NCBI RefSeq assembly: GCF_008017835.1
Contig: NZ_VRLT01000005.1
Coordinates: forward strand, 1 to 64,000
Source of the DNA: Mesonia sp. HuA40
Lineage (GTDB): Bacteria; Bacteroidota; Bacteroidia; Flavobacteriales; Flavobacteriaceae
Length of the DNA stretch: 64,000 nt
Direction of reading: 5' to 3'
Below are positions 8,929 through 16,766 of the stretch, piece by piece; positions within the stretch are counted from its first letter, which is position 1, and every line of letters begins with the position of its first letter. Position numbers and translations under genes: made by a program. Below the pieces are notes generated by a model that was given only the letters and a program-made list of their open reading frames with translations, did not search any database and was not told the DNA's origin.

Positions 8929-9888
8929 TTAATTTTTTTTACTACTCAAATATTGTAAAATATTTTTTTCAATTCTTTGTGTTAAATTTTCAACAGGCTC
9001 TTTCCTAAATTTTTCGCCAGTAATTTTTTCATATAGCTCTATATAGCGTGTTGAGACAAGTTCACAAAATGAATCACTCATTTCGGGTAAATTTTGACCT
9101 GGCTTACCTTGAAAATTGTTTTCAATTAACCATTCTCGAACAAACTCCTTAGATAATTGTTTTTGTTTTTGATTGTTCTTTTGCCTCTCCTCATAACCGT
9201 CAGCGTAAAAGTAGCGTGAAGAATCGGGTGTATGTATTTCATCGATTAATACAATTTCTCCCGATTTTGTTTTTCCGAATTCATATTTAGTATCTACTAA
9301 AATCAATCCGCGTGAAGCGGCAATCTCAGACCCTCGTTGAAAAAGCGCATAAGTATATTTTTCTAATTGTAAATAATCTTCTTCGCTTACTATACCCTTT
9401 TGAATGATATTTTCTCGCGAGATATCTACGTCATGATCCCCTTGCTCTGCTTTGGTGGCTGGCGTGATTATGGGTTCAGGTAATTTGTCATTCTCTCTTA
9501 GCCCCTCTGGAAGAGCAACACCACATAAAATTCTATTTCCTGCCTTGTACTCTCTAGCGGCGTGGCCGGCCAAATAGCCACGAATAACCATTTCTACCTT
9601 AAAAGGCTCACAACTTTTCCCTATAGCTACGTTAGGATCTGGCGTTGCTTTTAGCCAATTGGGTACAATATCTGCAGTGTCTTGCATCATTTTTGTTGCA
9701 ATCTGGTTTAGTATTTGACCTTTATAAGGAATGCCTTTAGGTAATATGACATCAAAAGCACTCAACCTATCGGTTGCAATCATGACTAATAAATCATTTT
9801 CTAAAAAATATACCTCGCGTACTTTCCCTTTATAATGGTTTTTTTGACCAGGGAATTTGAACTGAGTTTGAATTAAGGTATTTGTCAT
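8929..9888 (-). CDS. purC: SAICAR synthase (phosphoribosylaminoimidazole-succinocarboxamide synthase)
   Basis: Catalyses ATP-dependent condensation of CAIR with aspartate in purine synthesis, in the cytoplasm. The 319-residue protein is of the longer, yeast-like PurC type. It opens with [21 protein letters not shown], the family nucleotide-binding start. The diagnostic [29 protein letters not shown] and [12 protein letters not shown] segments follow. The stop is 16 bases from the bidirectional terminator. It lies 3 bases downstream of the phoH stop, so the two are very likely co-transcribed. Pairing of phoH with purC is, from memory, common in this family. Confidence 0.96.
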   Translation of the reverse strand: MTNTLIQTQFKFPGQKNHYKGKVREVYFLENDLLVMIATDRLSAFDVILPKGIPYKGQILNQIATKMMQDTADIVPNWLKATPDPNVAIGKSCEPFKVEMVIRGYLAGHAAREYKAGNRILCGVALPEGLRENDKLPEPIITPATKAEQGDHDVDISRENIIQKGIVSEEDYLQLEKYTYALFQRGSEIAASRGLILVDTKYEFGKTKSGEIVLIDEIHTPDSSRYFYADGYEERQKNNQKQKQLSKEFVREWLIENNFQGKPGQNLPEMSDSFCELVSTRYIELYEKITGEKFRKEPVENLTQRIEKNILQYLSSKKN

Positions 9889-9891
9889 TTT

Positions 9892-10845
9892 TTATTCTGG
9901 AGTTTCTATTTTTTTATAGGCTGCGATTACTTCTTTTACCAATTTATGTCTTATTACATCTTTATCGTCAAGAAATACCATACCAATTCCTTTAATATCT
10001 TTAAGTACCAAAAGGGCTTCTTTTAAGCCAGAGGTAACGCGCGGCGGAAGATCTATTTGACCTGGATCGCCTGTAATCATGAATTTAGCGTTTTTGCCCA
10101 TTCGTGTTAAAAACATCTTCATTTGGGCGTGGGTTGTGTTTTGTGCTTCATCAAGAATTACAAAAGCATCGTCAAGAGTTCTACCACGCATAAACGCCAT
10201 GGGGGCTATTTGGATAGTTCCTTTCTCAATAAAAGATTCAAGCTTTTCATGCGGAATCATATCGCGTAAGCCATCATAAAGTGGCTGCATATAAGGATCT
10301 AATTTCTCTTTCAAATCACCTGGCAAGAATCCTAAATTTTCTCCCGCTTCAACTGCGGGTCGGGTTAAAATTATTCTTTTAACTTGTCTTTCTTTTAGTG
10401 CTTTTACAGCTAGTGCAACGCCGGTGTATGTTTTACCTGTACCGGCAGGACCAACTGCGAATACCAGATCATTCTTTTGGCAGAGCTCAACCAGTTTACG
10501 CTGGTTTGCCGTTTGGGCCTTAATTAACCTGCCCCCTACGCCGTGAACTAAAATATCTGAACTGGAAAGACTTGTCTCGTAATCTTCTTTTTTATCACTT
10601 GTGAGAATACGCTCAATCCCGTTTTCATCAAGTTTATTATACTTAGCAAAATGCTCTAACAGCATATGAAGACGCTTATCAAATTCTATTAATCGTTCTT
10701 CATCTCCAAATGCTTTAATTTTATTTCCTCGAGCAACAATTTTAAGTTTCGGAAAATAGCGTTTTAACAATTGTATGTTACTATTTTGAGACCCGAAAAA
10801 TTCTTTTGGGCTTATCTCTTGTAATTCTATTTCAACTTCGTTCAA
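9892..10845 (-). CDS. phoH: PhoH family ATPase
   Basis: A cytoplasmic P-loop ATPase of the PhoH/PhoL family, linked to RNA metabolism but of unsettled exact role. The 317-residue protein has an N-terminal region of about 110 residues. The ATPase domain carries Walker A GPAGTGKT (about 132-139) and Walker B FVILDEAQNTT (about 230-240), followed by TGDPGQIDLP. It is the first gene of a two-gene unit with purC. The start ATG 10845 is followed by an acidic N-terminus typical of the family. Confidence 0.92.
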   Translation of the reverse strand: MNEVEIELQEISPKEFFGSQNSNIQLLKRYFPKLKIVARGNKIKAFGDEERLIEFDKRLHMLLEHFAKYNKLDENGIERILTSDKKEDYETSLSSSDILVHGVGGRLIKAQTANQRKLVELCQKNDLVFAVGPAGTGKTYTGVALAVKALKERQVKRIILTRPAVEAGENLGFLPGDLKEKLDPYMQPLYDGLRDMIPHEKLESFIEKGTIQIAPMAFMRGRTLDDAFVILDEAQNTTHAQMKMFLTRMGKNAKFMITGDPGQIDLPPRVTSGLKEALLVLKDIKGIGMVFLDDKDVIRHKLVKEVIAAYKKIETPE

Positions 10846-10938
10846 ATGGGCGTGTATTTATTGGTCTTTTATAATTAAATTCGCATCACAAATTTAAGCA
10901 AAAACTAAATAAAGTTTAGCATTTAAAGATTAACTTTT

Positions 10939-11769
10939 ATGCCCATTATTACGCTTACGACAGACTTTGGAATTAAAGACCCCTCTATTGGGGCTATAAA
11001 GGGTTCTATTTTTAGTGAGCTTGGTGATGTTAATATTGTTGATATAAGCCATGAGGTATCTCCTTTTCATACTTTAGAGGCGGCTTATATTATCAAAAAT
11101 GCTTATCACACTTTTCCAAAAGGCAGCATTCATATTATTGGGGTAGATTCAGAAATCACACCAGAAAACAAACATTTAGCCATTGCTTTAGATGATCATT
11201 ATTTTATTTGTGCAGACAATGGTATCCTTTCGTTAATCGCATCAGAAATTAATCCACAAAAAATTGTAGAAATCAATATCCACGATGCAGTCGAAACCAC
11301 TTTTCCGGTTTTAGATATATTTGTAAAAGTAGCTTCTCATATTGCACGAGGTGGTACGCTAGAGGTTATTGGAAAACAGATTACAGCAATTAAACAACTA
11401 AAAGCGATAAAGCCTCAAATAAATGATGCTCAAAATCAAATACAAGGTCACGTTATATATATAGACAACTATGGCAATGTGGTAACCAATGTAACGCGTA
11501 ACACCATTCAGCAAATAGGAAAAGGGCGTGATTTTGTAATAAGTGCGCGAACCACACGTTTTACAAAAATATACGATACATATAGCCACGCTATAAATTT
11601 TAATGAGACTAAAGAAATTCGAGAAGAAGAAGGTAAAAAAATGGCTATTTTTAATACGGCCAATTTTTTAGAAATTGCAATTTACAAAAGTAACCCAAAT
11701 ACAGTAGGTAGTGCCTCGACTCTACTAGGGCTAAAATTATTAGATACCATAACTATAAATTTTGATTAA
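10939..11769 (+). CDS. SAM hydroxide adenosyltransferase (DUF62 / chlorinase-fluorinase superfamily)
   Basis: By family, most likely hydrolyses S-adenosylmethionine to adenosine and methionine; true halogenases are rare relatives. The 276-residue protein begins with ITLTTDFG (Asp9), the family's adenosine-binding start, then IGAIKGSI. The C-terminal domain carries YIDNYGNVVTNVTRN. It is the first gene of a plus-strand unit whose next two genes overlap by one base each (TAATG), so translation is coupled. The physiological reason for its link to gliding genes is unknown, but the order recurs in Flavobacteriaceae as far as I recall. Confidence 0.88.
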   Translation: MPIITLTTDFGIKDPSIGAIKGSIFSELGDVNIVDISHEVSPFHTLEAAYIIKNAYHTFPKGSIHIIGVDSEITPENKHLAIALDDHYFICADNGILSLIASEINPQKIVEINIHDAVETTFPVLDIFVKVASHIARGGTLEVIGKQITAIKQLKAIKPQINDAQNQIQGHVIYIDNYGNVVTNVTRNTIQQIGKGRDFVISARTTRFTKIYDTYSHAINFNETKEIREEEGKKMAIFNTANFLEIAIYKSNPNTVGSASTLLGLKLLDTITINFD

Positions 11770-12065
11770 TGATTGTAAGAATAGTTAAATTGTCATTTAA
11801 ACCAGAAGCCATACAGGGCTTTCTATCTCTTTTTGAAGATTATAAAATGAAAATTAGAGGATTTGAAGGTTGCCAATTCTTAGAGCTTTATCAAGACAAA
11901 AAACAAGACAACATTTTTTTCACCTATAGCTATTGGGATGATCAAGAGGCTTTAGACCGCTATCGCCATTCAGAAATATTTAAATTAATTTGGCCAGCAA
12001 CTAAAGCAGGTTTCAATGCCAAACCAGAGGCTTGGTCACTAAATAAACTTTATACTTTAGATTAA
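11769..12065 (+). CDS. Antibiotic biosynthesis monooxygenase (ABM) family protein
   Basis: A 98-residue dimeric alpha-beta barrel fold of the ABM/DUF4937-like type. VRIVKLSFKPE opens the first strand, GCQFLELYQDK the second, and FFTYSYWDDQEALDRYRHSE is the typical tryptophan-containing segment. Members range from quinol monooxygenases to heme-degrading enzymes, and many have no known substrate. Its start shares one base with the upstream stop, and its stop overlaps the gldF start in the same way, so the operon is translationally coupled. A specific function is not assigned. Confidence 0.8.
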   Translation: MIVRIVKLSFKPEAIQGFLSLFEDYKMKIRGFEGCQFLELYQDKKQDNIFFTYSYWDDQEALDRYRHSEIFKLIWPATKAGFNAKPEAWSLNKLYTLD

Positions 12066-12796
12066 TGAGAGCTATTTACTTAAAAGAACTGCAATCTTTT
12101 TTTGCTAACCTCACTGGCTATTTGGTGATTGGTCTATTTTTAACACTAAACGGTTTATTTTTGTGGGTCTTTAACACAGGATACAATATACTTGATTTCG
12201 GTTTTGCCAACCTCACTCCGTTTTTTACTATTGCTCCTTGGATTTTTATATTTCTAATTCCTGCGGTAAGTATGCGTAGCTTTTCTGAAGAAAAAAAGCA
12301 GGGTACACTAGAGCTATTACTAACTAAGCCAATTTCTCACAATCAATTAGTATGGGGTAAATATTTAGGCGTTTTAACCATAAGTTTAATGGCTATTTTA
12401 CCTACCACGCTTTACGTATTTAGCATTTATCAATTAGGTAAAACACCAGGAAATGCTGATTTTGGTGCACTTTTCACTAGTTATATTGGTTTAATTTTAT
12501 TGAGTGCCACCTATGCTGCCATAAGTTTATTCTGCTCAAGTATTTCAAAAAATCAAATTATCGCATTTATGGCTTCTGTACTGTTGTTATTTATTTTCTT
12601 TTTTGGCCTAGATAATTTAGAAAGCATTAATCTCCTAGGAAACCAACAGTATGACTTTTCTTATCTTGGCATTAATTATCACTATAAAAGTATAAGTCGT
12701 GGCGTAATAGACACTCGCGATCTAATTTATTTTTTTAGTATTATAGCTTTATTTATTTTTTTAACCAAAAATCAAATCCGTAAAGAAATTGCTTAG
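12065..12796 (+). CDS. gldF: Gliding motility ABC transporter permease GldF
   Basis: An inner membrane ABC-2-type permease with about six transmembrane helices. It works with GldG and the ATPase GldA and is needed for gliding in Flavobacterium johnsoniae. The 243-residue protein contains the ABC-2 signature FSEEKKQGTLELLLTKPIS after the second helix. It overlaps the ABM gene by one base and is followed after one base by gldG. The ATPase gene gldA is not in this window, which matches its usual separate location. Identification rests on this pairing with GldG as well as on sequence. Confidence 0.9.
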   Translation: MRAIYLKELQSFFANLTGYLVIGLFLTLNGLFLWVFNTGYNILDFGFANLTPFFTIAPWIFIFLIPAVSMRSFSEEKKQGTLELLLTKPISHNQLVWGKYLGVLTISLMAILPTTLYVFSIYQLGKTPGNADFGALFTSYIGLILLSATYAAISLFCSSISKNQIIAFMASVLLLFIFFFGLDNLESINLLGNQQYDFSYLGINYHYKSISRGVIDTRDLIYFFSIIALFIFLTKNQIRKEIA

Positions 12797-12797
12797 T

Positions 12798-14468
12798 ATG
12801 CTTAAACAACTAAAACCATTGCTCCTCTTTATATTGGGTATTGTTTTAATCAACATTTTGGGAAACTTTTTCTTTTACCGATTTGATTTCACCTTTACAC
12901 AGCAGTACACCTTATCAAACAACACCAAAAACATAATTGCTGATGTTACAGAACCTGTTGCTATAAGCGTATTTTTGAAAGGAGATTTTCCTGGTGAATT
13001 TAAAAGGCTTCAATTGGAAACCCAGTATTTGCTAGAAGAGTTTGCCGCCTTGAATAAAAATGTCAAATTTCAATTTATCAATCCCCTTAATCAAGAGGAA
13101 GATGCTCAACAAGTAGCTCAGAGATTTTACCAATCAGGAATGACGCCAGAATCGCTCAATATAAGAGAAAATGGCAAGTTAACAGAGCGGCTTATGTTTC
13201 CTTGGGCTGTTGCCGAATTAAATGGCAAACAAGTAAAAATTCCGCTTTTAAAAAAGAATATTACTAGCAACAATGAAGAGATAGTAAACCTTTCTATTGC
13301 AAATCTTGAATATAATTTTACCAGTGCGCTAAACCAGTTGATATACGAAAAGACCAAAAAAATTGCGGTAATGCGCGGAAATGGAGAATTGGCAGATCCT
13401 TATATAGCCGATTTTGTAAATTCGCTAAAAGAGTTTTACTATATAGCTCCTTTTACTTTAGATTCTACTGCCTTAAATCCTGTTAAGACATTAAAACAAC
13501 TTGAAGGGTTTGACTTGGTAATTGAAGCTAAACCTAGTATGGCTTTCACAGAAAAAGAAAAATTTGTTTTAGACCAGTACCTAATGCAAGGCGGTAAAAT
13601 GCTTTGGCTGACAGAAGGCGTTATAATAGAAAAGGATAGTTTATTTAGCAATCAAGAAAACACTGCTCTTGCGATGCCAAAAAACTTGAATTTACAAGAT
13701 TATTTTTTTAGCTACGGTATACGAATTAATCCAAGCTTGGTACAAGACCTTGTATCGGCACCATTGATTTTGGCGCAGGGTGAAGGCAACAACACTCAGT
13801 TTAAACCAATACCTTGGTATTATTCGCCCTTAGCAATAAGCACAAATAACCATCCTATAATCAAAAATATTGAGGCGGTAAAACTCGAGTTTTCTAGCCC
13901 CATAGACACACTTGAAAGAAAGGGATTAAAAAAAACCATTTTATTACACAGCTCACCGAAAACTAAATTAGAACAAGTACCAAGTTTACTTAATTTACAG
14001 GAACTCATAAGTCAAACTGAAGTTAAAGGTTTCAATCAAGGCACCAAGAATATAGGTGTTTTAATAGAAGGAAAATTTAAATCGGTTTATGACAAAAGAA
14101 TTAAACCGGTAGATTATAAAGACTATAGAGAAAGAAGTGATTCAACTCAAATGGTGGTTATAGCCGATGGGGATATTGTTAAAAATGAATTTGGTAAAAA
14201 TGGCCCTATTGAATTGGGTTTTGACCGATTTACAGGAACCACTTATGGAAACAAGTCGCTTTTGATAAATGCGGTAAACTATATGTTAGATGACAAAGGT
14301 CTTTTGGCACTTCGTAGTAAAGATGTAAAATTGGCTTTCTTAAATACAGAAAAAGTTGCACAAGAACGTTTAACTTGGCAACTTTTAAATTTAGGCTTAC
14401 CGCTACTAATATTAATAATAGCTGCAGCTCTTTACTATAATCTTAGAAAGAGAAAGTATGCTCGCTAA
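12798..14468 (+). CDS. gldG: Gliding motility-associated ABC component GldG
   Basis: The partner of GldF: a large periplasmic domain anchored by a helix at each end (about residues 7-25 and 525-547). The 556-residue length is normal. The N-terminal part has FDFTFTQQYTLSNNTKNI, the typical GldG start, and the middle carries the ABC_transp_aux-type domain with MLWLTEGV and MVVIADGDIVKNE. ATG 12798 is preferred to the in-frame TTG 12789, which lies inside gldF. The gene ends 5 bases before a convergent small gene, with no visible terminator between them. Confidence 0.9.
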   Translation: MLKQLKPLLLFILGIVLINILGNFFFYRFDFTFTQQYTLSNNTKNIIADVTEPVAISVFLKGDFPGEFKRLQLETQYLLEEFAALNKNVKFQFINPLNQEEDAQQVAQRFYQSGMTPESLNIRENGKLTERLMFPWAVAELNGKQVKIPLLKKNITSNNEEIVNLSIANLEYNFTSALNQLIYEKTKKIAVMRGNGELADPYIADFVNSLKEFYYIAPFTLDSTALNPVKTLKQLEGFDLVIEAKPSMAFTEKEKFVLDQYLMQGGKMLWLTEGVIIEKDSLFSNQENTALAMPKNLNLQDYFFSYGIRINPSLVQDLVSAPLILAQGEGNNTQFKPIPWYYSPLAISTNNHPIIKNIEAVKLEFSSPIDTLERKGLKKTILLHSSPKTKLEQVPSLLNLQELISQTEVKGFNQGTKNIGVLIEGKFKSVYDKRIKPVDYKDYRERSDSTQMVVIADGDIVKNEFGKNGPIELGFDRFTGTTYGNKSLLINAVNYMLDDKGLLALRSKDVKLAFLNTEKVAQERLTWQLLNLGLPLLILIIAAALYYNLRKRKYAR

Positions 14469-14473
14469 AATAT

Positions 14474-14740
14474 TTACAAAGCGTTGATTCTTGAAATTAA
14501 GCCGTGTGCTTTAGTTTCAATTTCTTTGCTAACTTCTTTAAGGTGTTTACCCTTATGCTCTACATCTCTTTGGTTAATTTTTGTGATCATAGCATTGAAA
14601 TCGCTAACGGCATCTGCAATAATAGCATCTGTTTCTTTTGCGTCTTCCTCTGGATGAGCTATTTGATATATGATAGCGGTTTCAATAATATCACTCATCA
14701 CATAATTTAAATCTTTCTTCAAGTTTCTTTTACTTGCCAT
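14474..14740 (-). CDS. Conserved small helical protein of unknown function
   Basis: I do not recognise a named family. The 88-residue protein is charged and almost entirely helical. Its N-terminus is basic (MASKRNLKKDL), and the centre has the acidic stretch HPEEDAKETDAIIADAVSDF. It has no signal peptide or membrane segment, so it is probably cytoplasmic. A -7-like TAATTTTG lies at 14761-14768 on the minus strand, about 20 bases before the start. It is convergent with gldG and probably monocistronic. Coding is supported by composition and by the good promoter spacing. Confidence 0.75.
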   Translation of the reverse strand: MASKRNLKKDLNYVMSDIIETAIIYQIAHPEEDAKETDAIIADAVSDFNAMITKINQRDVEHKGKHLKEVSKEIETKAHGLISRINAL

Positions 14741-14806
14741 AGCATTATAAATTTAAATGTCAAAATTAGACTATTTAAACGTGTAAAAAAAGAATTCTAG
14801 TTAATT

Positions 14807-15793
14807 TTAAATACTTACGTGAAGAACAGTGGCTTGTTTGGTAGAAATGGAAACTTCTTTCTTTAATTGATATGGAACAAGGACGCTCTGCCCAGCCTGA
14901 ACCCTTAGCGTATTTTGTTTATTTTTAATTATTATTTGTCCTTCAATAACAATTAAAATAACAAACGAATTTCTTATTTCAACAGAAAAGTCTGTTGTAT
15001 CCAACAAATTAAGTTTTTGAGTAGTAAAAAATATATTTTCAACCAATCTAATTGGTTGATTAATTTTGTCTTTATAAGATATTTTATAATGAATAGGGAA
15101 AGAAAAATCAATAGCATCTATTGCCAAATCTGTATGTAATTCACGCTTATTCCCATCAATGTCAACACGATCCCAATCGTAAACGCGATAAGTCACATCG
15201 CTGGTTTGTTGTATTTCGGCTAATAAAGTTCCCTTACCTATAGCGTGAATTAATCCAGGGCTTATAAAAAAAACATCCCCGGGATTAACCGGCTCTTTTT
15301 TTAAAATTGAAGCTAATTTACCTTGATTTAATGCTTTTAAATAGTTCTCTTTGGTACAAGATTGTTTAAAACCTGTAATTAAATGGGCATCATCATCAGT
15401 TTTTACTACATACCACATTTCAGTTTTACCAAAACTGTTATGGCGTTTTTGCGCTAAATAATCGTCGGGATGTAGTTGCACCGATAAATTCTCGCTAGCG
15501 TCTATAAACTTAATTAAAAGCGGAAAAGTATTTCCAAATTTCTCAAAGATTTTAGGCCCTACTAATTCTCCTTTATAATTTTGTAAAAGAGCGTTTAAAG
15601 TTTGACCTTCAAATGGTCCTTGAGCAACCACAGAAGAATCACCTTCTACATCACTTATTTCCCAGCTTTCTCCTATTTTATCAAAATCAGCTTGCTTATT
15701 AAACTCCTCTATAAGTCGATTCCCTCCCCATAACTTTTGCTTTAAGATAGGGTTGAATAAAAGCGGGGTTAGTTTAGCTTTCTTTTCCTTCAT
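14807..15793 (-). CDS. manA: Class I mannose-6-phosphate isomerase
   Basis: Interconverts mannose-6-phosphate and fructose-6-phosphate with a zinc cofactor, feeding GDP-sugar and glycan synthesis. The 328-residue protein is of the short Bacillus-like class. LKQKLWGGNRL is the family start. SVQLHPDD supplies zinc Gln and His, KTEMWYVV supplies Glu, and PGLIHAIG supplies the last His, followed by IQQTSDVTYRVYDWDR. A second cupin forms the C-terminus. The gene starts 20 bases inside the end of the PTPS gene, so the two are co-transcribed. Confidence 0.94.
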   Translation of the reverse strand: MKEKKAKLTPLLFNPILKQKLWGGNRLIEEFNKQADFDKIGESWEISDVEGDSSVVAQGPFEGQTLNALLQNYKGELVGPKIFEKFGNTFPLLIKFIDASENLSVQLHPDDYLAQKRHNSFGKTEMWYVVKTDDDAHLITGFKQSCTKENYLKALNQGKLASILKKEPVNPGDVFFISPGLIHAIGKGTLLAEIQQTSDVTYRVYDWDRVDIDGNKRELHTDLAIDAIDFSFPIHYKISYKDKINQPIRLVENIFFTTQKLNLLDTTDFSVEIRNSFVILIVIEGQIIIKNKQNTLRVQAGQSVLVPYQLKKEVSISTKQATVLHVSI

Positions 15794-16187
15794 ATTTTAC
15801 AAAATTCCTGGGTGTTTCGTATAAGGTAATAGCGAGCTTTAAATCTTCATCTAAATATGGTCGCAGATAATTATAAATAACAATGGCAATGTTTTCTGCT
15901 GTAGGATTTAGGTCCTTAAATTCTGGAACTTCCAAATTGAGGTTTTTATGATCTAAAACGTCTTCAACCTTTTCTTTAATTAATTGCTTTAATAGCCCTA
16001 AATCAATAACAAAACCAGTGATTGGATCTACCGGTCCAGTTACTTGAACTTCCAGCTCATAATTATGACCGTGATATAGCGGATTGCTACACTTACCAAA
16101 TACGGCTTTATTTTTTTCATCGCTCCATTCTTTATTAAAAAGCCTATGAGCCGCATTAAAATGTGCTTTCCTACAAACGCTAACCAT
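15774..16187 (-). CDS. 6-pyruvoyl-tetrahydropterin synthase-family protein (PTPS type)
   Basis: A tunnelling-fold enzyme acting on dihydroneopterin triphosphate, making 6-pyruvoyl-tetrahydropterin, or 6-carboxytetrahydropterin for queuosine synthesis if it is QueD. The 137-residue protein has zinc His14 (HFNAAH) and His39/His41 (HGHNY) and the catalytic Cys33. The spacing is C-x5-HGHNY, as in animal-type PTPS, rather than the C-x3-HGH spacing of E. coli QueD. The sequence therefore leans toward PTPS, but such proteins can serve queuosine too. It lies 1 base after idi and overlaps manA. Confidence 0.85.
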   Translation of the reverse strand: MVSVCRKAHFNAAHRLFNKEWSDEKNKAVFGKCSNPLYHGHNYELEVQVTGPVDPITGFVIDLGLLKQLIKEKVEDVLDHKNLNLEVPEFKDLNPTAENIAIVIYNYLRPYLDEDLKLAITLYETPRNFVKYEGKES

Positions 16188-16188
16188 A

Positions 16189-16704
16189 TTATTTTGAAAT
16201 ATATTGATAATACTTTTCGAAAATAATTTTAAACCAAGCGGTATAAATATGGGGATTGGCTTCGATGTCTTTTTTCAAAAAATCTAAAGTAACCCATTTC
16301 CAAGATGCTACCTCTTCTTCGTTAATTTGAGGTACATCATTATAATGCCCAATTAAGATATAGTCAAATTCATGTTCTGTTAAACCATTGTCAAACGGGG
16401 CCTTATATATAAAAGAAGTAACTTCTTTTAAGGGCGTTGTAAAACCCATTTCTTCTTGCAGTCGCCTTTCGCCGGCCTGCGTATTGGTTTCGCCTGGCTT
16501 TTGATGACTACAGCAAGTATTGGTCCATAACCCTGGGGAATGATATTTACCTAAGGCACGTTGTTGAATCATCACTTCATTTTTGTCGTTAAAGACAAAA
16601 ACCGAGAATGCTCTATGCAACAGAGCCTTTTCGTGAGCTTCAATTTTTTCCATCAAACCGATTTGCTCATCCTTCTCGTTTACCAAAATCACTTGTTCTT
16701 CCAT
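16189..16704 (-). CDS. idi: Type I isopentenyl-diphosphate delta-isomerase
   Basis: Interconverts isopentenyl and dimethylallyl diphosphate in isoprenoid synthesis, in the cytoplasm. The 171-residue Nudix-fold protein carries LHRAFSVFVFN, the active-site cysteine Cys65 in TNTCCSH, the Nudix-like GERRLQEEMGF and the metal/active Glu in HEFDYILIG. ATG 16704 is chosen over an in-frame TTG 16713 because two adjoining -7 elements end only six bases upstream of it. It is first in the idi-PTPS-manA cluster. Confidence 0.94.
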   Translation of the reverse strand: MEEQVILVNEKDEQIGLMEKIEAHEKALLHRAFSVFVFNDKNEVMIQQRALGKYHSPGLWTNTCCSHQKPGETNTQAGERRLQEEMGFTTPLKEVTSFIYKAPFDNGLTEHEFDYILIGHYNDVPQINEEEVASWKWVTLDFLKKDIEANPHIYTAWFKIIFEKYYQYISK

Positions 16705-16710
16705 AGTTAT

Positions 16711-16726
16711 CAAAAATACAAAAGTA
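16711..16726 (-). promoter_or_regulatory. Two abutting -7 elements upstream of idi
   Basis: On the minus strand TACTTTTG (16719-16726) is followed directly by TATTTTTG (16711-16718); both match TAnnTTTG. The second ends six bases before the idi ATG. A transcript from it would have almost no leader, while the first would give about ten bases. No clean TTTG lies at the -33 distance. Confidence 0.5.
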
Positions 16727-16766
16727 TTTGAGATAAACTAAATTATAATGGCGGTTTAGCCCTTTT

